A stretch of DNA of 64,000 bases from Acinetobacter sp. ANC 4470 (GTDB lineage Bacteria > Pseudomonadota > Gammaproteobacteria > Pseudomonadales > Moraxellaceae), in assembly GCF_002135335.1 (NCBI RefSeq), contig NZ_NEGC01000005.1:62001-126000 (forward strand), given 5' to 3'. Below are positions 9,643-18,845 of the stretch, piece by piece. Below the pieces are notes generated by a model. That model ran no database searches. It had not been told where the DNA came from and was given only the letters and a program-made list of their open reading frames with translations. Numbering within the stretch: the first letter of the stretch is position 1; every line of letters begins with the position of its first letter. Position numbers and translations under genes: made by a program.

Positions 9643-10854
9643 TTAACTATTTAATATCTGGTAAAAATGACCATTTCCAGTTTTTCTTTCATTTTCAACT
9701 TTTGACTCTAGCTTATGTAAAGCCTCCCCAACCGTATTAGCATCAAGGCGTTCAATGTTTAGAAATTTATTGATACCAAAGTAAATACTATAGACTTTTG
9801 CCCAATATCGCCATTTTGCTCTAACAATTTTTTTTGAATGTGCATTCATCTGAACTTTTATTGCTTGGATTTCTTCAAGCTCATACTGCAATTGTAAAAA
9901 TAATTCAAACTCTTCAGCAAACTCGGGAAATTCTGACAAATATTCAGCATAAATTATTGAAAAACTAATTTTAGAAATTAAATCAGCATGACCTACTTTC
10001 TTTAAAGCCTTCATTGCTGAATCTGGCCATACAGTTTGCGCAACGATACGTTTTGGAAGTTTATTTGACCATTGTGTTAATGTTTCTTTAGCGAACCAAG
10101 GCTGATGCTCAAAAACAGTATGATTATTCTTTTTTCCACTATTACCAGCATAACTTGCACCGGAAGCCCCTGAAATTATAAGGGGAAAGTTTAAATAATA
10201 ATGTTTCTTTGCAAAAAAAACCAATCCAACAGCTGAAGACATATCAGCTATAGCACCAGGGAAATAGGTTCCTGTTTTTTCCTTCAATAAATTTAAAGTT
10301 TTTCTAGAAACGATACCATGATAAAGTCTAGTTATTCCATTTAGAGTCAAACAACCATTTTCCAGTAAAGAATTCAATCCTGAAACAGCATCCTGACTGT
10401 ATAAATCTCCATTATGAGAATGATAGATCAGCATCCCAGCTAAAGATTTTCTTTTCCCATAATTCTTGTTCCTAAATTCTGGCCAGCAATATGAACCCTG
10501 TTTGCAATTCAATGAATCGACATCATTTTCCTTCATCCATTTCACTACATCTAAAGATTGTTTAATGATTCCATCATCATCACCCAAGAAACAAACATAT
10601 TCACCTATAGAATTATCAATTGCATCCTCAGCATTCTGACAAACTGTAACAGGATTAATATTGTGAAAATATTTTAGCCGCGGATCATTGCTATAGTTGA
10701 GTAAAAAATTTTTAATTGGAGTATTATTTTCGGAGTTATCTTGAACTACGACTTCATAATCAGCGCTATTCCAGTCTAAAAGTTTCTCAACTAAATTAAT
10801 TAAAGTTGAATATCTATTTTTTGTAGGTATAACTATACTTAAAAGAGGCCTCAT
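9643..10854 (-). CDS. Glycosyltransferase family 2, large form
   Basis: A 403-residue glycosyltransferase with an N-terminal GT-A domain: PLLSIVIPTKNRYSTLINLV (3-22), VVQDNSENNTP and the DxD-type motif CFLGDDDG (about 88-95). The C-terminal half beyond about residue 250 has no motif I recognise and ends in a charged coiled-coil-like stretch. It overlaps the Wzx stop by four bases. The donor and linkage are not predictable. It belongs with the Wzy/Wzx of the first module by position. Confidence 0.85.
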   Translation of the reverse strand: MRPLLSIVIPTKNRYSTLINLVEKLLDWNSADYEVVVQDNSENNTPIKNFLLNYSNDPRLKYFHNINPVTVCQNAEDAIDNSIGEYVCFLGDDDGIIKQSLDVVKWMKENDVDSLNCKQGSYCWPEFRNKNYGKRKSLAGMLIYHSHNGDLYSQDAVSGLNSLLENGCLTLNGITRLYHGIVSRKTLNLLKEKTGTYFPGAIADMSSAVGLVFFAKKHYYLNFPLIISGASGASYAGNSGKKNNHTVFEHQPWFAKETLTQWSNKLPKRIVAQTVWPDSAMKALKKVGHADLISKISFSIIYAEYLSEFPEFAEEFELFLQLQYELEEIQAIKVQMNAHSKKIVRAKWRYWAKVYSIYFGINKFLNIERLDANTVGEALHKLESKVENERKTGNGHFYQILNS

Positions 10855-12374
10855 TTATTATCACTCCTTATAAGATTTTGCTTCATAGAAAAATTAAATA
10901 ACTTATTTGACGGATTACACCTATTATAAATCATTAGGTTAATAATAATACTGATAAAACCAATAATTACTGACTCAACAATAAATGCATAATGAAATTT
11001 CGTAAACATAGATAGCATCATTACAACAATTCCTACTGCCATAGTGATTAGCACAGGTAAAAAAACATCAAAGGACAACCACTTAACAGTATGCCCTACT
11101 AAAAACCTATTAGTAACGTACAGCCCCATAATAAAAAAGCTAATCAAATTAATAAATAACCAAGGAATAGCCGCCCCTAACATACCATAGTTTTTAATAC
11201 AAAAAATCATTAGTGGAATAGCTATTAGCAAGCAAACACATCCTAAATATAAATTAATTTTTGTAAAACCATTGGCTAAAGCAAGATAAAAAGGAGTCAA
11301 CTGCATGCATAAAAACAATCCGCCTAAAACCAAAAGTTTAACTACGTAATTAGTAGCTTGTGCAATTTCAGGCTTACCAGTCCATAATGTTACCAATTGA
11401 ATAGAATAAAATGCAATGCAAAATGCAACGGGAGCAACTACTGCACTAATTAGAAAAGAATATTTATGATAACTTTTGCTTACTTCATTAATATTGGATT
11501 GTGAAACATAGCCAGTAAATAATGGAAAAACAGATATGATTATTGGACTCGCTATGACAGTTGGAACTTGTGCAAGTATACTTGCTATTGAATAATAGCC
11601 AAACTCTGTAAGACCTAGGTATTTACTAGTTACTAACTTATCAATTTGCATATTTATAGCAGAAATAAATGCGATTCCCATCATACCCAATGCATATTTA
11701 TAATTATCTTTTAATAACTGAGATGAAAAAAATAATTTTTCTTTTAGCAATAAATTATATAGCCTATTTCTGAATATTAAAACCAATACAACATTACATA
11801 TTATTTGCCACCAGAAATATACTTCCAATTTCGGAAAAAAATAGAGTGGTAATAAAACCATGCCAGAACGAAATACCCCCCAAATAATTTTTATCTTGTT
11901 TGATAGAACTTGATATTGCAATCCCTGCAAACCACCATCATATAAAGTTGAAAACAACTGAAAAGCTACGCCAACACCCATTAACCGAATATAATAAGCC
12001 ACTTCATATGTTGAGTAATGACTTGAATGCAAAAAAAATTGTGAAATTTGGTCAGCTGAAAGTAAAACCACCACAATAATTGTTGCACAAACTACTACAT
12101 ATAAGCGCTCAAAAGTATATACAAGATTAGATTTTTCAATTAAAGAAATATCTCTTGCCAATTCACGTGTTAAAGTAGCCGTTAACCCACCATCAGCAAA
12201 CACTAATAAGCCTAATATTACAGTATAGAAACTTATAATTGCGTAAGACTCTATACCCAATAAATCAAGATAAAATCTTATAAAAATAAATATGGATATA
12301 AAACCCCATAATTTACCTATATAATTTGCAATGATATTTTTAGTTACCTTGTTCACTTTATTAAAAACCTTCAT
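10851..12374 (-). CDS. wzx: Flippase Wzx, first module (MATE/PST family)
   Basis: A membrane protein of 507 residues with about 12 to 14 hydrophobic helices, expected to move the undecaprenyl-linked repeat unit to the periplasmic side. Polysaccharide-transport features include the first helix region NYIGKLWGFISIFIFIRFY (about 17-35), GGLTATLTRELAR and the TM-rich core. It is A/T rich and clearly diverged from the second flippase at 27909-29423; the two are not a recent duplication. It sits between the GNAT gene and the family-2 glycosyltransferase gene. Confidence 0.92.
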   Translation of the reverse strand: MKVFNKVNKVTKNIIANYIGKLWGFISIFIFIRFYLDLLGIESYAIISFYTVILGLLVFADGGLTATLTRELARDISLIEKSNLVYTFERLYVVVCATIIVVVLLSADQISQFFLHSSHYSTYEVAYYIRLMGVGVAFQLFSTLYDGGLQGLQYQVLSNKIKIIWGVFRSGMVLLPLYFFPKLEVYFWWQIICNVVLVLIFRNRLYNLLLKEKLFFSSQLLKDNYKYALGMMGIAFISAINMQIDKLVTSKYLGLTEFGYYSIASILAQVPTVIASPIIISVFPLFTGYVSQSNINEVSKSYHKYSFLISAVVAPVAFCIAFYSIQLVTLWTGKPEIAQATNYVVKLLVLGGLFLCMQLTPFYLALANGFTKINLYLGCVCLLIAIPLMIFCIKNYGMLGAAIPWLFINLISFFIMGLYVTNRFLVGHTVKWLSFDVFLPVLITMAVGIVVMMLSMFTKFHYAFIVESVIIGFISIIINLMIYNRCNPSNKLFNFSMKQNLIRSDNK

Positions 12375-12516
12375 TCATTTTCATTGCAATTGATTTCATA
12401 AAACTAGCAAACCAAATATCTTAAACTGATTTATTATTAATGACGAATACTTGAACTATTATCTAAATTTCAATAAAATTTGAATTAACTTTAAAGCTAA
12501 TTATTTTACTTATCCT

Positions 12517-13017
12517 TTAAAATAGAATTCCATCATAATCTACAATTAGTTTTTCACTCATATTAATATTAAAAACCATCACTTTACTATTTTCACATTT
12601 AATCCGATATTCATTCCGCTTCAATTCTTTCCAATTTAAAGAACTATAATATTTCAACAAAGGCTCTTTACAAAATAACAATCCGATTTGATTTAAATCA
12701 GAAATAGTTTTATTTGCCTCTTTCATCAACTCGAAACCATATCCCTTACCTTTCTCTATTGCACATACATTGCCTATTCCTAAACCTTTTTTAGAAATAT
12801 CATTTACAACCAAATCGATATCAATTAAATTCAAATAAGCAACACTTTTATTATCTAAAAGTAACAGCATATGAAAATCTGAATTTTTAATATTGTCTTT
12901 TATCCATTGCAGCTGCTTATCTAAACTAAAATCCCATTGCTTAGATTTTAAATCGACAATTTCTTTAATATCTTGACCTGTTGCATCTTGATGTTTTATC
13001 AATCTGATCTGAAACAT
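12517..13017 (-). CDS. GNAT-family N-acetyltransferase, probably sugar N-acylating
   Basis: A 166-residue protein with the GNAT acetyl-CoA signature (Q/R-x-x-G-x-G) as EKGKGYGFELM (about 88-98) and the late GNAT feature LLFCKEPLLKYYSSLNW, which resembles the usual FYxxxGW segment. Directly downstream of two DegT-type proteins and an FnlA-type dehydratase, its likely job is to acylate the amino group placed on a nucleotide sugar. Acetyl is the default acyl group, but others cannot be excluded. It is separated from wzx by about 140 bases and shares the operon's A/T-rich composition. Confidence 0.75.
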   Translation of the reverse strand: MFQIRLIKHQDATGQDIKEIVDLKSKQWDFSLDKQLQWIKDNIKNSDFHMLLLLDNKSVAYLNLIDIDLVVNDISKKGLGIGNVCAIEKGKGYGFELMKEANKTISDLNQIGLLFCKEPLLKYYSSLNWKELKRNEYRIKCENSKVMVFNINMSEKLIVDYDGILF

Positions 13018-13066
13018 TTTAATTACTCACCCCCATGACCAAACCATTTGATTCATTTAAACTTTC

Positions 13067-14134
13067 TCATTCATTAGAGTGAATCCACCACCCACATGGC
13101 AAAGCTAAAAACTTATTCATAAATTCATTCACTCCATTTAAGTTTTCAAAATTATTAAAAATGGAGTAAATATTATTATTGATATGAACGCCAGTTGCAT
13201 ACCAATTTTGATTACGAAAGTCTTGTAATGCTTGTGCTTTATTCTCACATAAAATACCAAAAACCCAATAATTCGGCTGAGTATTTGGTGTTAAATTTAG
13301 TGGTTTTATTGATGAAATTTCTTGAACTTGATCATTCCAATATACAGCGTTTTTTCTTTGCTTCTCTAACAAATTGGGTAAATCATCCATTTGCTTTAAA
13401 CCAATATATGAATTAATTTCGCTAAGAGTTGCACCATAACCTTCTAAAACGATATCGCAATTTGGATTAATTTCGCCTGTAGATGTTCTAAAGTTCTTCC
13501 GATCTATACCATAATCACGCATCAGAATCGCTTTCTCGTATAAGTCTTTAGATCCAAAACTTATCGCTGCGCCATCAACAGTATTTGGCAGTCTAACCGT
13601 TTGAAAAGAAAATACCGTTAAATCAGCACCTAAATTTCCTGCTTTTTGAGTATTATACTCTGAGCCAAATGCTTCAATACAATCATCAACAACCCAAAGA
13701 CCATGGTCTCTAGCTAATTGATTGATTGCTGCTATGTCACCTAAATAACCGCAAAAATGATTATGAAATATTGCTTTTGTTTTTGCAGTGATTCTTTTCT
13801 TAACATCCTCAACACATAGCGAACCAGTATTTGGATCAACATCTGCCCAAATTACTTTTAATCCCTTAATGACAAAAGGCTGATTCGATGCCAAACAACT
13901 TACAGGAGAAGCGATTACCTCATCGCCTGGATTTAGATTTAATATTGATAGTGCTAACAGCATAGCTTGATTATAAGAATTTACCGAAAGTAAGTACGGA
14001 GTCCCTATAAATTTAGCTAACTCTGATTCAAATAATTTTCCATATTTTCCATATGCTAATTGACCTGAATAAAGAATATTTTCTAATTCAGGTAAAATAT
14101 CATTAGGCATATAAGGTTTAAAGATCGGAATCAT
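13067..14134 (-). CDS. DegT/DnrJ-family protein with PLP lysine replaced by arginine
   Basis: A 355-residue protein of the sugar aminotransferase fold with a family-typical start (GQLAYGKYGKLFESELAKFI) and the PLP-contact aspartate region VVDDCIEAFG (148-157). Where the family has SFxxxK, this protein reads SFQTVR: the Schiff-base lysine is Arg181 (codon AGA at 13592-13594). The usual NSGTAAL cofactor-phosphate segment is also altered, to NSYNQAM. It abuts the intact paralogue at 14134-15222 (one base shared) and both end in a PCGWW motif. It may be a partner subunit of that enzyme, a dehydratase-like variant, or inactive. Confidence 0.85.
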   Translation of the reverse strand: MIPIFKPYMPNDILPELENILYSGQLAYGKYGKLFESELAKFIGTPYLLSVNSYNQAMLLALSILNLNPGDEVIASPVSCLASNQPFVIKGLKVIWADVDPNTGSLCVEDVKKRITAKTKAIFHNHFCGYLGDIAAINQLARDHGLWVVDDCIEAFGSEYNTQKAGNLGADLTVFSFQTVRLPNTVDGAAISFGSKDLYEKAILMRDYGIDRKNFRTSTGEINPNCDIVLEGYGATLSEINSYIGLKQMDDLPNLLEKQRKNAVYWNDQVQEISSIKPLNLTPNTQPNYWVFGILCENKAQALQDFRNQNWYATGVHINNNIYSIFNNFENLNGVNEFMNKFLALPCGWWIHSNE

Positions 14135-15222
14135 TACCAGCCTTTCCTAATCAATCCAATCATCTTATCGCAATCATCTTTGGTTACCCACCATCCACAC
14201 GGGATGTGTACCATCTTTTCATAAAATTCATCTAAATTAACCAATGTCGTTGGATGATCATTCAAATATTCATGTAAATCATTCCGCTTATGAAGTTCAG
14301 ATGCAGCAATACCATTTGCTTCCATCATTTTGATAAAACCAGCTCTATTATCCACTTTTAATGTGTATAACCAATAAGATGGCTCTGAGTTATCATAGTA
14401 CTTAATTAACTCTACACCTTGTATATCCTTTAAATTTTGATCAAGATATTTACCATTTTCTATATATTTATCAACAATTTTATTGATTCCTTCCAACTGT
14501 AGAAGGCCTACGCAAGCATTCACATTGTTCATGTGATACTTATAGCCCTGCTCAGTTATATTATTATCTAATCTGGTTTTCTTTTTATCTAGTCCAAACC
14601 ATCTGATAACTTTCCCTTGCTCATAAAGTGCCTTATCTTGAATTTGCAAAGCCCCACCATCTATTGTTGTTAGATGTTTTATTGCTTGAAAAGAAAATAC
14701 TGTAAATGGAAAGTGATTTCCTGTTTTTTTACCATCAAATTTAGCACCAAGTGCGTGTGCGGCATCTTCAATTACAGGAATATTATACTTTTCAGAAATT
14801 TCCTTAATTTTTTTTACATCGACAGGAATACCCGCATAATCTACAACTATGATTGCTTTCGTTTTAGAGTTAATTGCTTTTTCAATCGATTCAGGAGATA
14901 TATTCCCAGTATTATAATCGATATCTGCCCAACGAACTTTCGCCCCAACCATTTTAATCGCTACATTGGTAGGCTCTGCTGTTAATGCCGTACTGATCAC
15001 TTCATCACCTTGCCCAACCCCAGCTAATATCAGTGCGATATGTAATGCTGCAGTGCCTGAATTTAATGACAGGGTATTTCCACTTCCGATATATTCTTCA
15101 AATTTTCTTTCAAAACTTTCAACAACATCACCTTGAGCAATATAGCCGCTATACAAAACTTGTTCTAAGCGAGGCATCAAAAGCTCTCTATCAGGTAAAG
15201 AGGTTTTTATAAGTGGCAACAT
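14134..15222 (-). CDS. DegT/DnrJ-family sugar aminotransferase (PLP)
   Basis: A 362-residue PLP-dependent enzyme expected to aminate a 4-keto nucleotide sugar with glutamate as donor. The conserved set is complete: NSGTAALHIAL (54-64), the aspartate in VIEDAAHALGA (150-160), and the PLP lysine K182 in SFQAIKHLTT. It follows the FnlA/CapE-type dehydratase, whose keto sugar would be its substrate, so amination at C4 is the natural reading. Its stop overlaps the start of the Lys-less paralogue by one base, arguing for coupled expression of the two. Confidence 0.9.
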   Translation of the reverse strand: MLPLIKTSLPDRELLMPRLEQVLYSGYIAQGDVVESFERKFEEYIGSGNTLSLNSGTAALHIALILAGVGQGDEVISTALTAEPTNVAIKMVGAKVRWADIDYNTGNISPESIEKAINSKTKAIIVVDYAGIPVDVKKIKEISEKYNIPVIEDAAHALGAKFDGKKTGNHFPFTVFSFQAIKHLTTIDGGALQIQDKALYEQGKVIRWFGLDKKKTRLDNNITEQGYKYHMNNVNACVGLLQLEGINKIVDKYIENGKYLDQNLKDIQGVELIKYYDNSEPSYWLYTLKVDNRAGFIKMMEANGIAASELHKRNDLHEYLNDHPTTLVNLDEFYEKMVHIPCGWWVTKDDCDKMIGLIRKGW

Positions 15223-15226
15223 TTTT

Positions 15227-16282
15227 TTATCCTTGATGTGATTTTAATTCATCTTGAACATAATCCAAAGTGAGCAATAATTCTTTTAACTCTTCAACGC
15301 TCAATCTATGTGTATTATGTGAATTATATTCTTCATCAAGAAAAGCAGGCGCATTTTCTTGTACGTATTTACTATAATTTAGGTCTCTAAAATCAGCAGG
15401 GATCCTGTAAAACCCCCCTAAATCATTGGCTTTCGCCATTTCCTCTTTAGAGCAAAGAGTTTCAAACAGCTTCTCACCGTGACGCTCGCCAATAATTTTA
15501 ATCTCATTATCTGCATTAAAGAGCTCTTTAAGTGCCTGACCTAAAACTTCAATTGTTGCTCCTGGTGATTTTTGTACCAAAATATCGCCTGGATTACCCT
15601 GACTGAAAGCAAACATGACTAGCTCTACAGAATCTTGCAGTGACATCATAAAACGAGTCATATTGGGATTCGTAATGGTTAAAGGTAAACCCTCTTTAAT
15701 TTGTTTAATGAATAATGGAATGATAGAGCCACGTGAGCACATTACATTACCATAACGCGTTGCAGTATAGACCGCCTCTATATTTTTTACTCGGGTATCT
15801 CTTGCTTTTGATACCGCTAATTTTTCCATTAAAGCTTTTGACATACCCATAGTATTAATTGGATAGACAGCTTTGTCTGTACTCAAAACGACTACACGTT
15901 GTACATTGTTGCGAGCGGCAGCTTCAAGCACATTTTCTGCACCTAAAATATTCGTTTGAACCGCTTGCATTGGGTAAAATTCACATGATGGAACTTGTTT
16001 TAAAGCAGCCGCATGAAAAACAAAATCTACCCCCATCATCGCTTGATTTATATCATTAAAATTCCGAACATCTCCAAGAATAAAATCAAGTTTTTCATTT
16101 TTATACTCAATTCTCATATCTTCTTGCTTTTTTTCATCACGGCTAAAGATTCTTATTTCTTTAAGTTGTGAATCTAAAAAACCTTTAATCATAGCGTTAC
16201 CAAATGAACCTGTACCGCCCGTAATCAAAAGCGTTTTACCTTTAAACATATCAGATAGTTCTTGAACTTGTTTGGTTTCCAT
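15227..16282 (-). CDS. fnlA: UDP-GlcNAc 4,6-dehydratase/5-epimerase, FnlA/CapE type
   Basis: Converts UDP-GlcNAc to a 4-keto-6-deoxy L-hexosamine intermediate. The NAD(P) motif is GGTGSFGNAM; the active site has Met in place of Tyr (MGMSK) after STDKAVYPINT, as in CapE/FnlA. The C-terminal EEYNSHNTHRLSVEEL is typical of the FnlA group. I start it at ATG 16282 because GAGGA lies just upstream (351 residues); an in-frame ATG at 16306 would add eight residues and one at 16249 is also possible. FnlB and FnlC, which normally complete UDP-L-FucNAc, are absent; two DegT-type proteins and a GNAT protein follow instead. Confidence 0.88.
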   Translation of the reverse strand: METKQVQELSDMFKGKTLLITGGTGSFGNAMIKGFLDSQLKEIRIFSRDEKKQEDMRIEYKNEKLDFILGDVRNFNDINQAMMGVDFVFHAAALKQVPSCEFYPMQAVQTNILGAENVLEAAARNNVQRVVVLSTDKAVYPINTMGMSKALMEKLAVSKARDTRVKNIEAVYTATRYGNVMCSRGSIIPLFIKQIKEGLPLTITNPNMTRFMMSLQDSVELVMFAFSQGNPGDILVQKSPGATIEVLGQALKELFNADNEIKIIGERHGEKLFETLCSKEEMAKANDLGGFYRIPADFRDLNYSKYVQENAPAFLDEEYNSHNTHRLSVEELKELLLTLDYVQDELKSHQG

Positions 16283-16440
16283 TTTGTCCTCAATTTTTTG
16301 TTTCATTATCTATGTAAAATATTGAAATCTATTTTGATCAGTGATTTCAATCATAGGTATGTTATAACTATTTAGATGACAGTAATATTTTTCGTACTGC
16401 TTCATCAAACACAATTTATTGATCAAAAATTTCCAAAACT

Positions 16441-16995
16441 TTAAATATTGGAAAATTGATTTGCCTCTTGATCTTTTTCACTCACTAATATTTCCGTTAA
16501 GCCATTCACTTGCCAATCTATAGCTAAGTCTTCATCATTCCAGATAATTGCGCGTTCGCTTGCTTTATTATAGTAATTTGTTGCTTTATACAAAAATTGA
16601 GTATTATCTTCCAACGCAACAAATCCATGAGCAAAACCTTCTGGAATCCAAAATTGTTTATGATTATCGCCTGAAAGTTCGACTCCAACCCACTGCCCAT
16701 ATGTTTCTGAATCTTCTCGAATATCAACAGCGACATCCCAAGCACGACCCTGTACGACACGTACAAGTTTACCTTGTGCATGTGGGGTCAACTGATAATG
16801 TAAACCTCTGAGTACACCTTTTTGCGAGAACGAATGATTATCTTGAACAAAATTTGGAACCTCAAGACCACGTTCGATTAAAACTTGCTCAAAGTTCTTC
16901 TGGTTAAAGCTCTCCATAAACCAACCGCGATCATCACCAAAGACACGTGGTTCAAGAATCAGTAAGCCTTTAATTTTTGTTTCAATAATATTCAT
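16441..16995 (-). CDS. rmlC: dTDP-4-dehydrorhamnose 3,5-epimerase
   Basis: Third step of dTDP-L-rhamnose synthesis. The 184-residue cupin has the expected core: EPRVFGDDRGWFMESFNQ (15-32), the catalytic-site region HSFSQKGVLRGLHYQ (54-68) with the active-site histidine, DIREDSETYGQW and FWIPEGFAHGF. It follows rmlA by 41 bases in the order rmlB-rmlD-rmlA-rmlC. An A/T-rich gap of about 160 bases separates it from the FnlA-type gene. Confidence 0.97.
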   Translation of the reverse strand: MNIIETKIKGLLILEPRVFGDDRGWFMESFNQKNFEQVLIERGLEVPNFVQDNHSFSQKGVLRGLHYQLTPHAQGKLVRVVQGRAWDVAVDIREDSETYGQWVGVELSGDNHKQFWIPEGFAHGFVALEDNTQFLYKATNYYNKASERAIIWNDEDLAIDWQVNGLTEILVSEKDQEANQFSNI

Positions 16996-17036
16996 TCGTA
17001 TCGCTCAATTTTATCTAATCTTTTATATAAATATAT

Positions 17037-17927
17037 TTATGCTTGGTGCTCTTGGTGCAACTTCAATAAATACTGACCATAGCCTGTTTTTTTGAAGAAC
17101 TCACCACGTGCTTTCAGTTGGTCTGCATTAATCCATTTATTATTAAATGAAATTTCTTCCAGACTCGCGACCTTTAAACCTTGACGGTGTTCAATGGTTT
17201 GCACAAATTGGCTTGCTTCAAGTAATGAGTCATGTGTGCCTGTATCTAGCCATGCAAAACCACGACCAAGCACCTCAACATTCAACTCATTTTGCTGTAA
17301 ATAAATATTATTCACATCGGTAATTTCCAACTCACCACGGTGTGATGGCTTAATACTTTTAGCGATTTCAACGACTTTATTGTCATAAAAATACAGACCT
17401 GTCACCGCATAATTTGACTTCGGATGTTCAGGCTTTTCCTCAATACTCAAAGCCTTACCTTCAGCATCAAAATCTACTACACCGAAACGCTCAGGATCAT
17501 TCACATAATAACCAAAGACCGTAGCACCTTCAGGTTGAGATGTAGCACGTTTCAGTTGGTTACTAAAATGTTGACCGTAGAAAATATTATCCCCCAAAAT
17601 GAGGCATACATTGTCGTCACCAATAAACTCTTCACCTAAAATAAAGGCTTGAGCAAGTCCATCTGGTGAAGGTTGTACTTTGTAAGAAAGTTTAATCCCT
17701 AACTCCTCACCCGTACCTAATAGTTTTTCAAAATTTGGCAGATCTTCTGGTGTAGAAATAATCAAAATTTCATTAATCCCTGCCAGCATAAGAACTGACA
17801 ACGGGTAGTAAATCATAGGCTTATCATAAATTGGGAGGAGCTGTTTTGATGTTCCCATCGTGATCGGATATAAACGTGTACCTGACCCACCCGCAAGAAT
17901 AATGCCTTTTCGTTTTATTTGACTCAT
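17037..17927 (-). CDS. rmlA: Glucose-1-phosphate thymidylyltransferase
   Basis: First committed step to dTDP-L-rhamnose, making dTDP-glucose from dTTP and glucose-1-phosphate. It has 296 residues from the ATG at 17927, chosen because this ATG overlaps the rmlD stop (ATGA) and GAGGA lies upstream; a longer frame to 17969 lies inside rmlD. Motifs are [16 protein letters not shown] (8-23), the catalytic-lysine region [12 protein letters not shown] and [19 protein letters not shown] near the C-terminal third. Confidence 0.97.
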   Translation of the reverse strand: MSQIKRKGIILAGGSGTRLYPITMGTSKQLLPIYDKPMIYYPLSVLMLAGINEILIISTPEDLPNFEKLLGTGEELGIKLSYKVQPSPDGLAQAFILGEEFIGDDNVCLILGDNIFYGQHFSNQLKRATSQPEGATVFGYYVNDPERFGVVDFDAEGKALSIEEKPEHPKSNYAVTGLYFYDNKVVEIAKSIKPSHRGELEITDVNNIYLQQNELNVEVLGRGFAWLDTGTHDSLLEASQFVQTIEHRQGLKVASLEEISFNNKWINADQLKARGEFFKKTGYGQYLLKLHQEHQA

Positions 17928-18832
17928 GGAAGAAGTTCCTCTAATACTTGTGCTACACCTTGTTGCCAATGTGGAAGGTGTAATTTAAAATTTTGTTGTA
18001 ACTTATCTGTATTTAAACGTGAATTTAAAGGGCGCTTTGCTGGTGTTGGATACGCCTGTGTTTCTATTGGATGTACTTGTTTTAAAGTCAGTTGCTGACC
18101 ATGTTCACGCGCCTGAGCAAAAACAAACTGAGCATAGTCATACCATGTCGTTTCGCCTGTAGGTGCTAAATGATAATGACCATGTAGCAATTCTTTTTGT
18201 TCAGCAGATTGTAAAGTGTAATAACGAATAGCTTGAGCCGTTACATCTGCAATGAGCGCAGCACCTGTTGGAACCCCAACTTGATCTTGAATGATATTTA
18301 ATTCATCTTTCATCTGACCCAGTTTAAGCATGGTCTTAATAAAATTATGACCCCGCGTAGCATAGACCCAACATGTACGGAAGTTTAAAAACGATACACC
18401 GTTTTGCTCTAAGGCAATTTCACCGTCTCGTTTTGTTTTACCGTATAAATTGACAGGCATGGTTTTGTCATCTTCTTTCCACGCCAACACATCTGTGCCA
18501 TTAAACACATAGTCGGTCGAATAATGAATCAATAATGCATGATGCTTTTGGCACTCTTCAGCCAAATGTTTTACAGCTAAACAGTTGATTAGATGTGCTT
18601 GCTCTAGATCGGACTCGGCTTTGTCGACTGCCGTATACGCAGTTGCATTAATAACAACATCAGGACGAATTTGCTCAAACGCATTTGAAATTGCAATAAA
18701 ATTTGCAACATCGCCACACCACCCTTCTGGGCTCACTTGGCGATCTAAAGCAATCACCTCTCCAAGTGGTTGAAGTGCACGTTGCAACTCCCACCCAACT
18801 TGACCATTTTTTCCTAGCAACAGTATTTTCAT
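17924..18832 (-). CDS. rmlD: dTDP-4-dehydrorhamnose reductase
   Basis: Last step of dTDP-L-rhamnose synthesis, NAD(P)H-dependent reduction at C4. It is a short-chain reductase with [11 protein letters not shown] at the N-terminus, [10 protein letters not shown] around residue 100, the YxxxK active site as [10 protein letters not shown], and [15 protein letters not shown] take the ATG at 18832 (302 residues); a TTG four codons upstream is less likely. It lies directly after rmlB and overlaps rmlA by four bases. Confidence 0.96.
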   Translation of the reverse strand: MKILLLGKNGQVGWELQRALQPLGEVIALDRQVSPEGWCGDVANFIAISNAFEQIRPDVVINATAYTAVDKAESDLEQAHLINCLAVKHLAEECQKHHALLIHYSTDYVFNGTDVLAWKEDDKTMPVNLYGKTKRDGEIALEQNGVSFLNFRTCWVYATRGHNFIKTMLKLGQMKDELNIIQDQVGVPTGAALIADVTAQAIRYYTLQSAEQKELLHGHYHLAPTGETTWYDYAQFVFAQAREHGQQLTLKQVHPIETQAYPTPAKRPLNSRLNTDKLQQNFKLHLPHWQQGVAQVLEELLP

Positions 18833-18845
18833 AGTATTACGCAAC

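Noticed and set aside
17928..17969. Upstream extension of rmlA
   Set aside because: It lies inside rmlD and the ATG at 17927 has a ribosome-binding site and gives the standard RmlA N-terminus.
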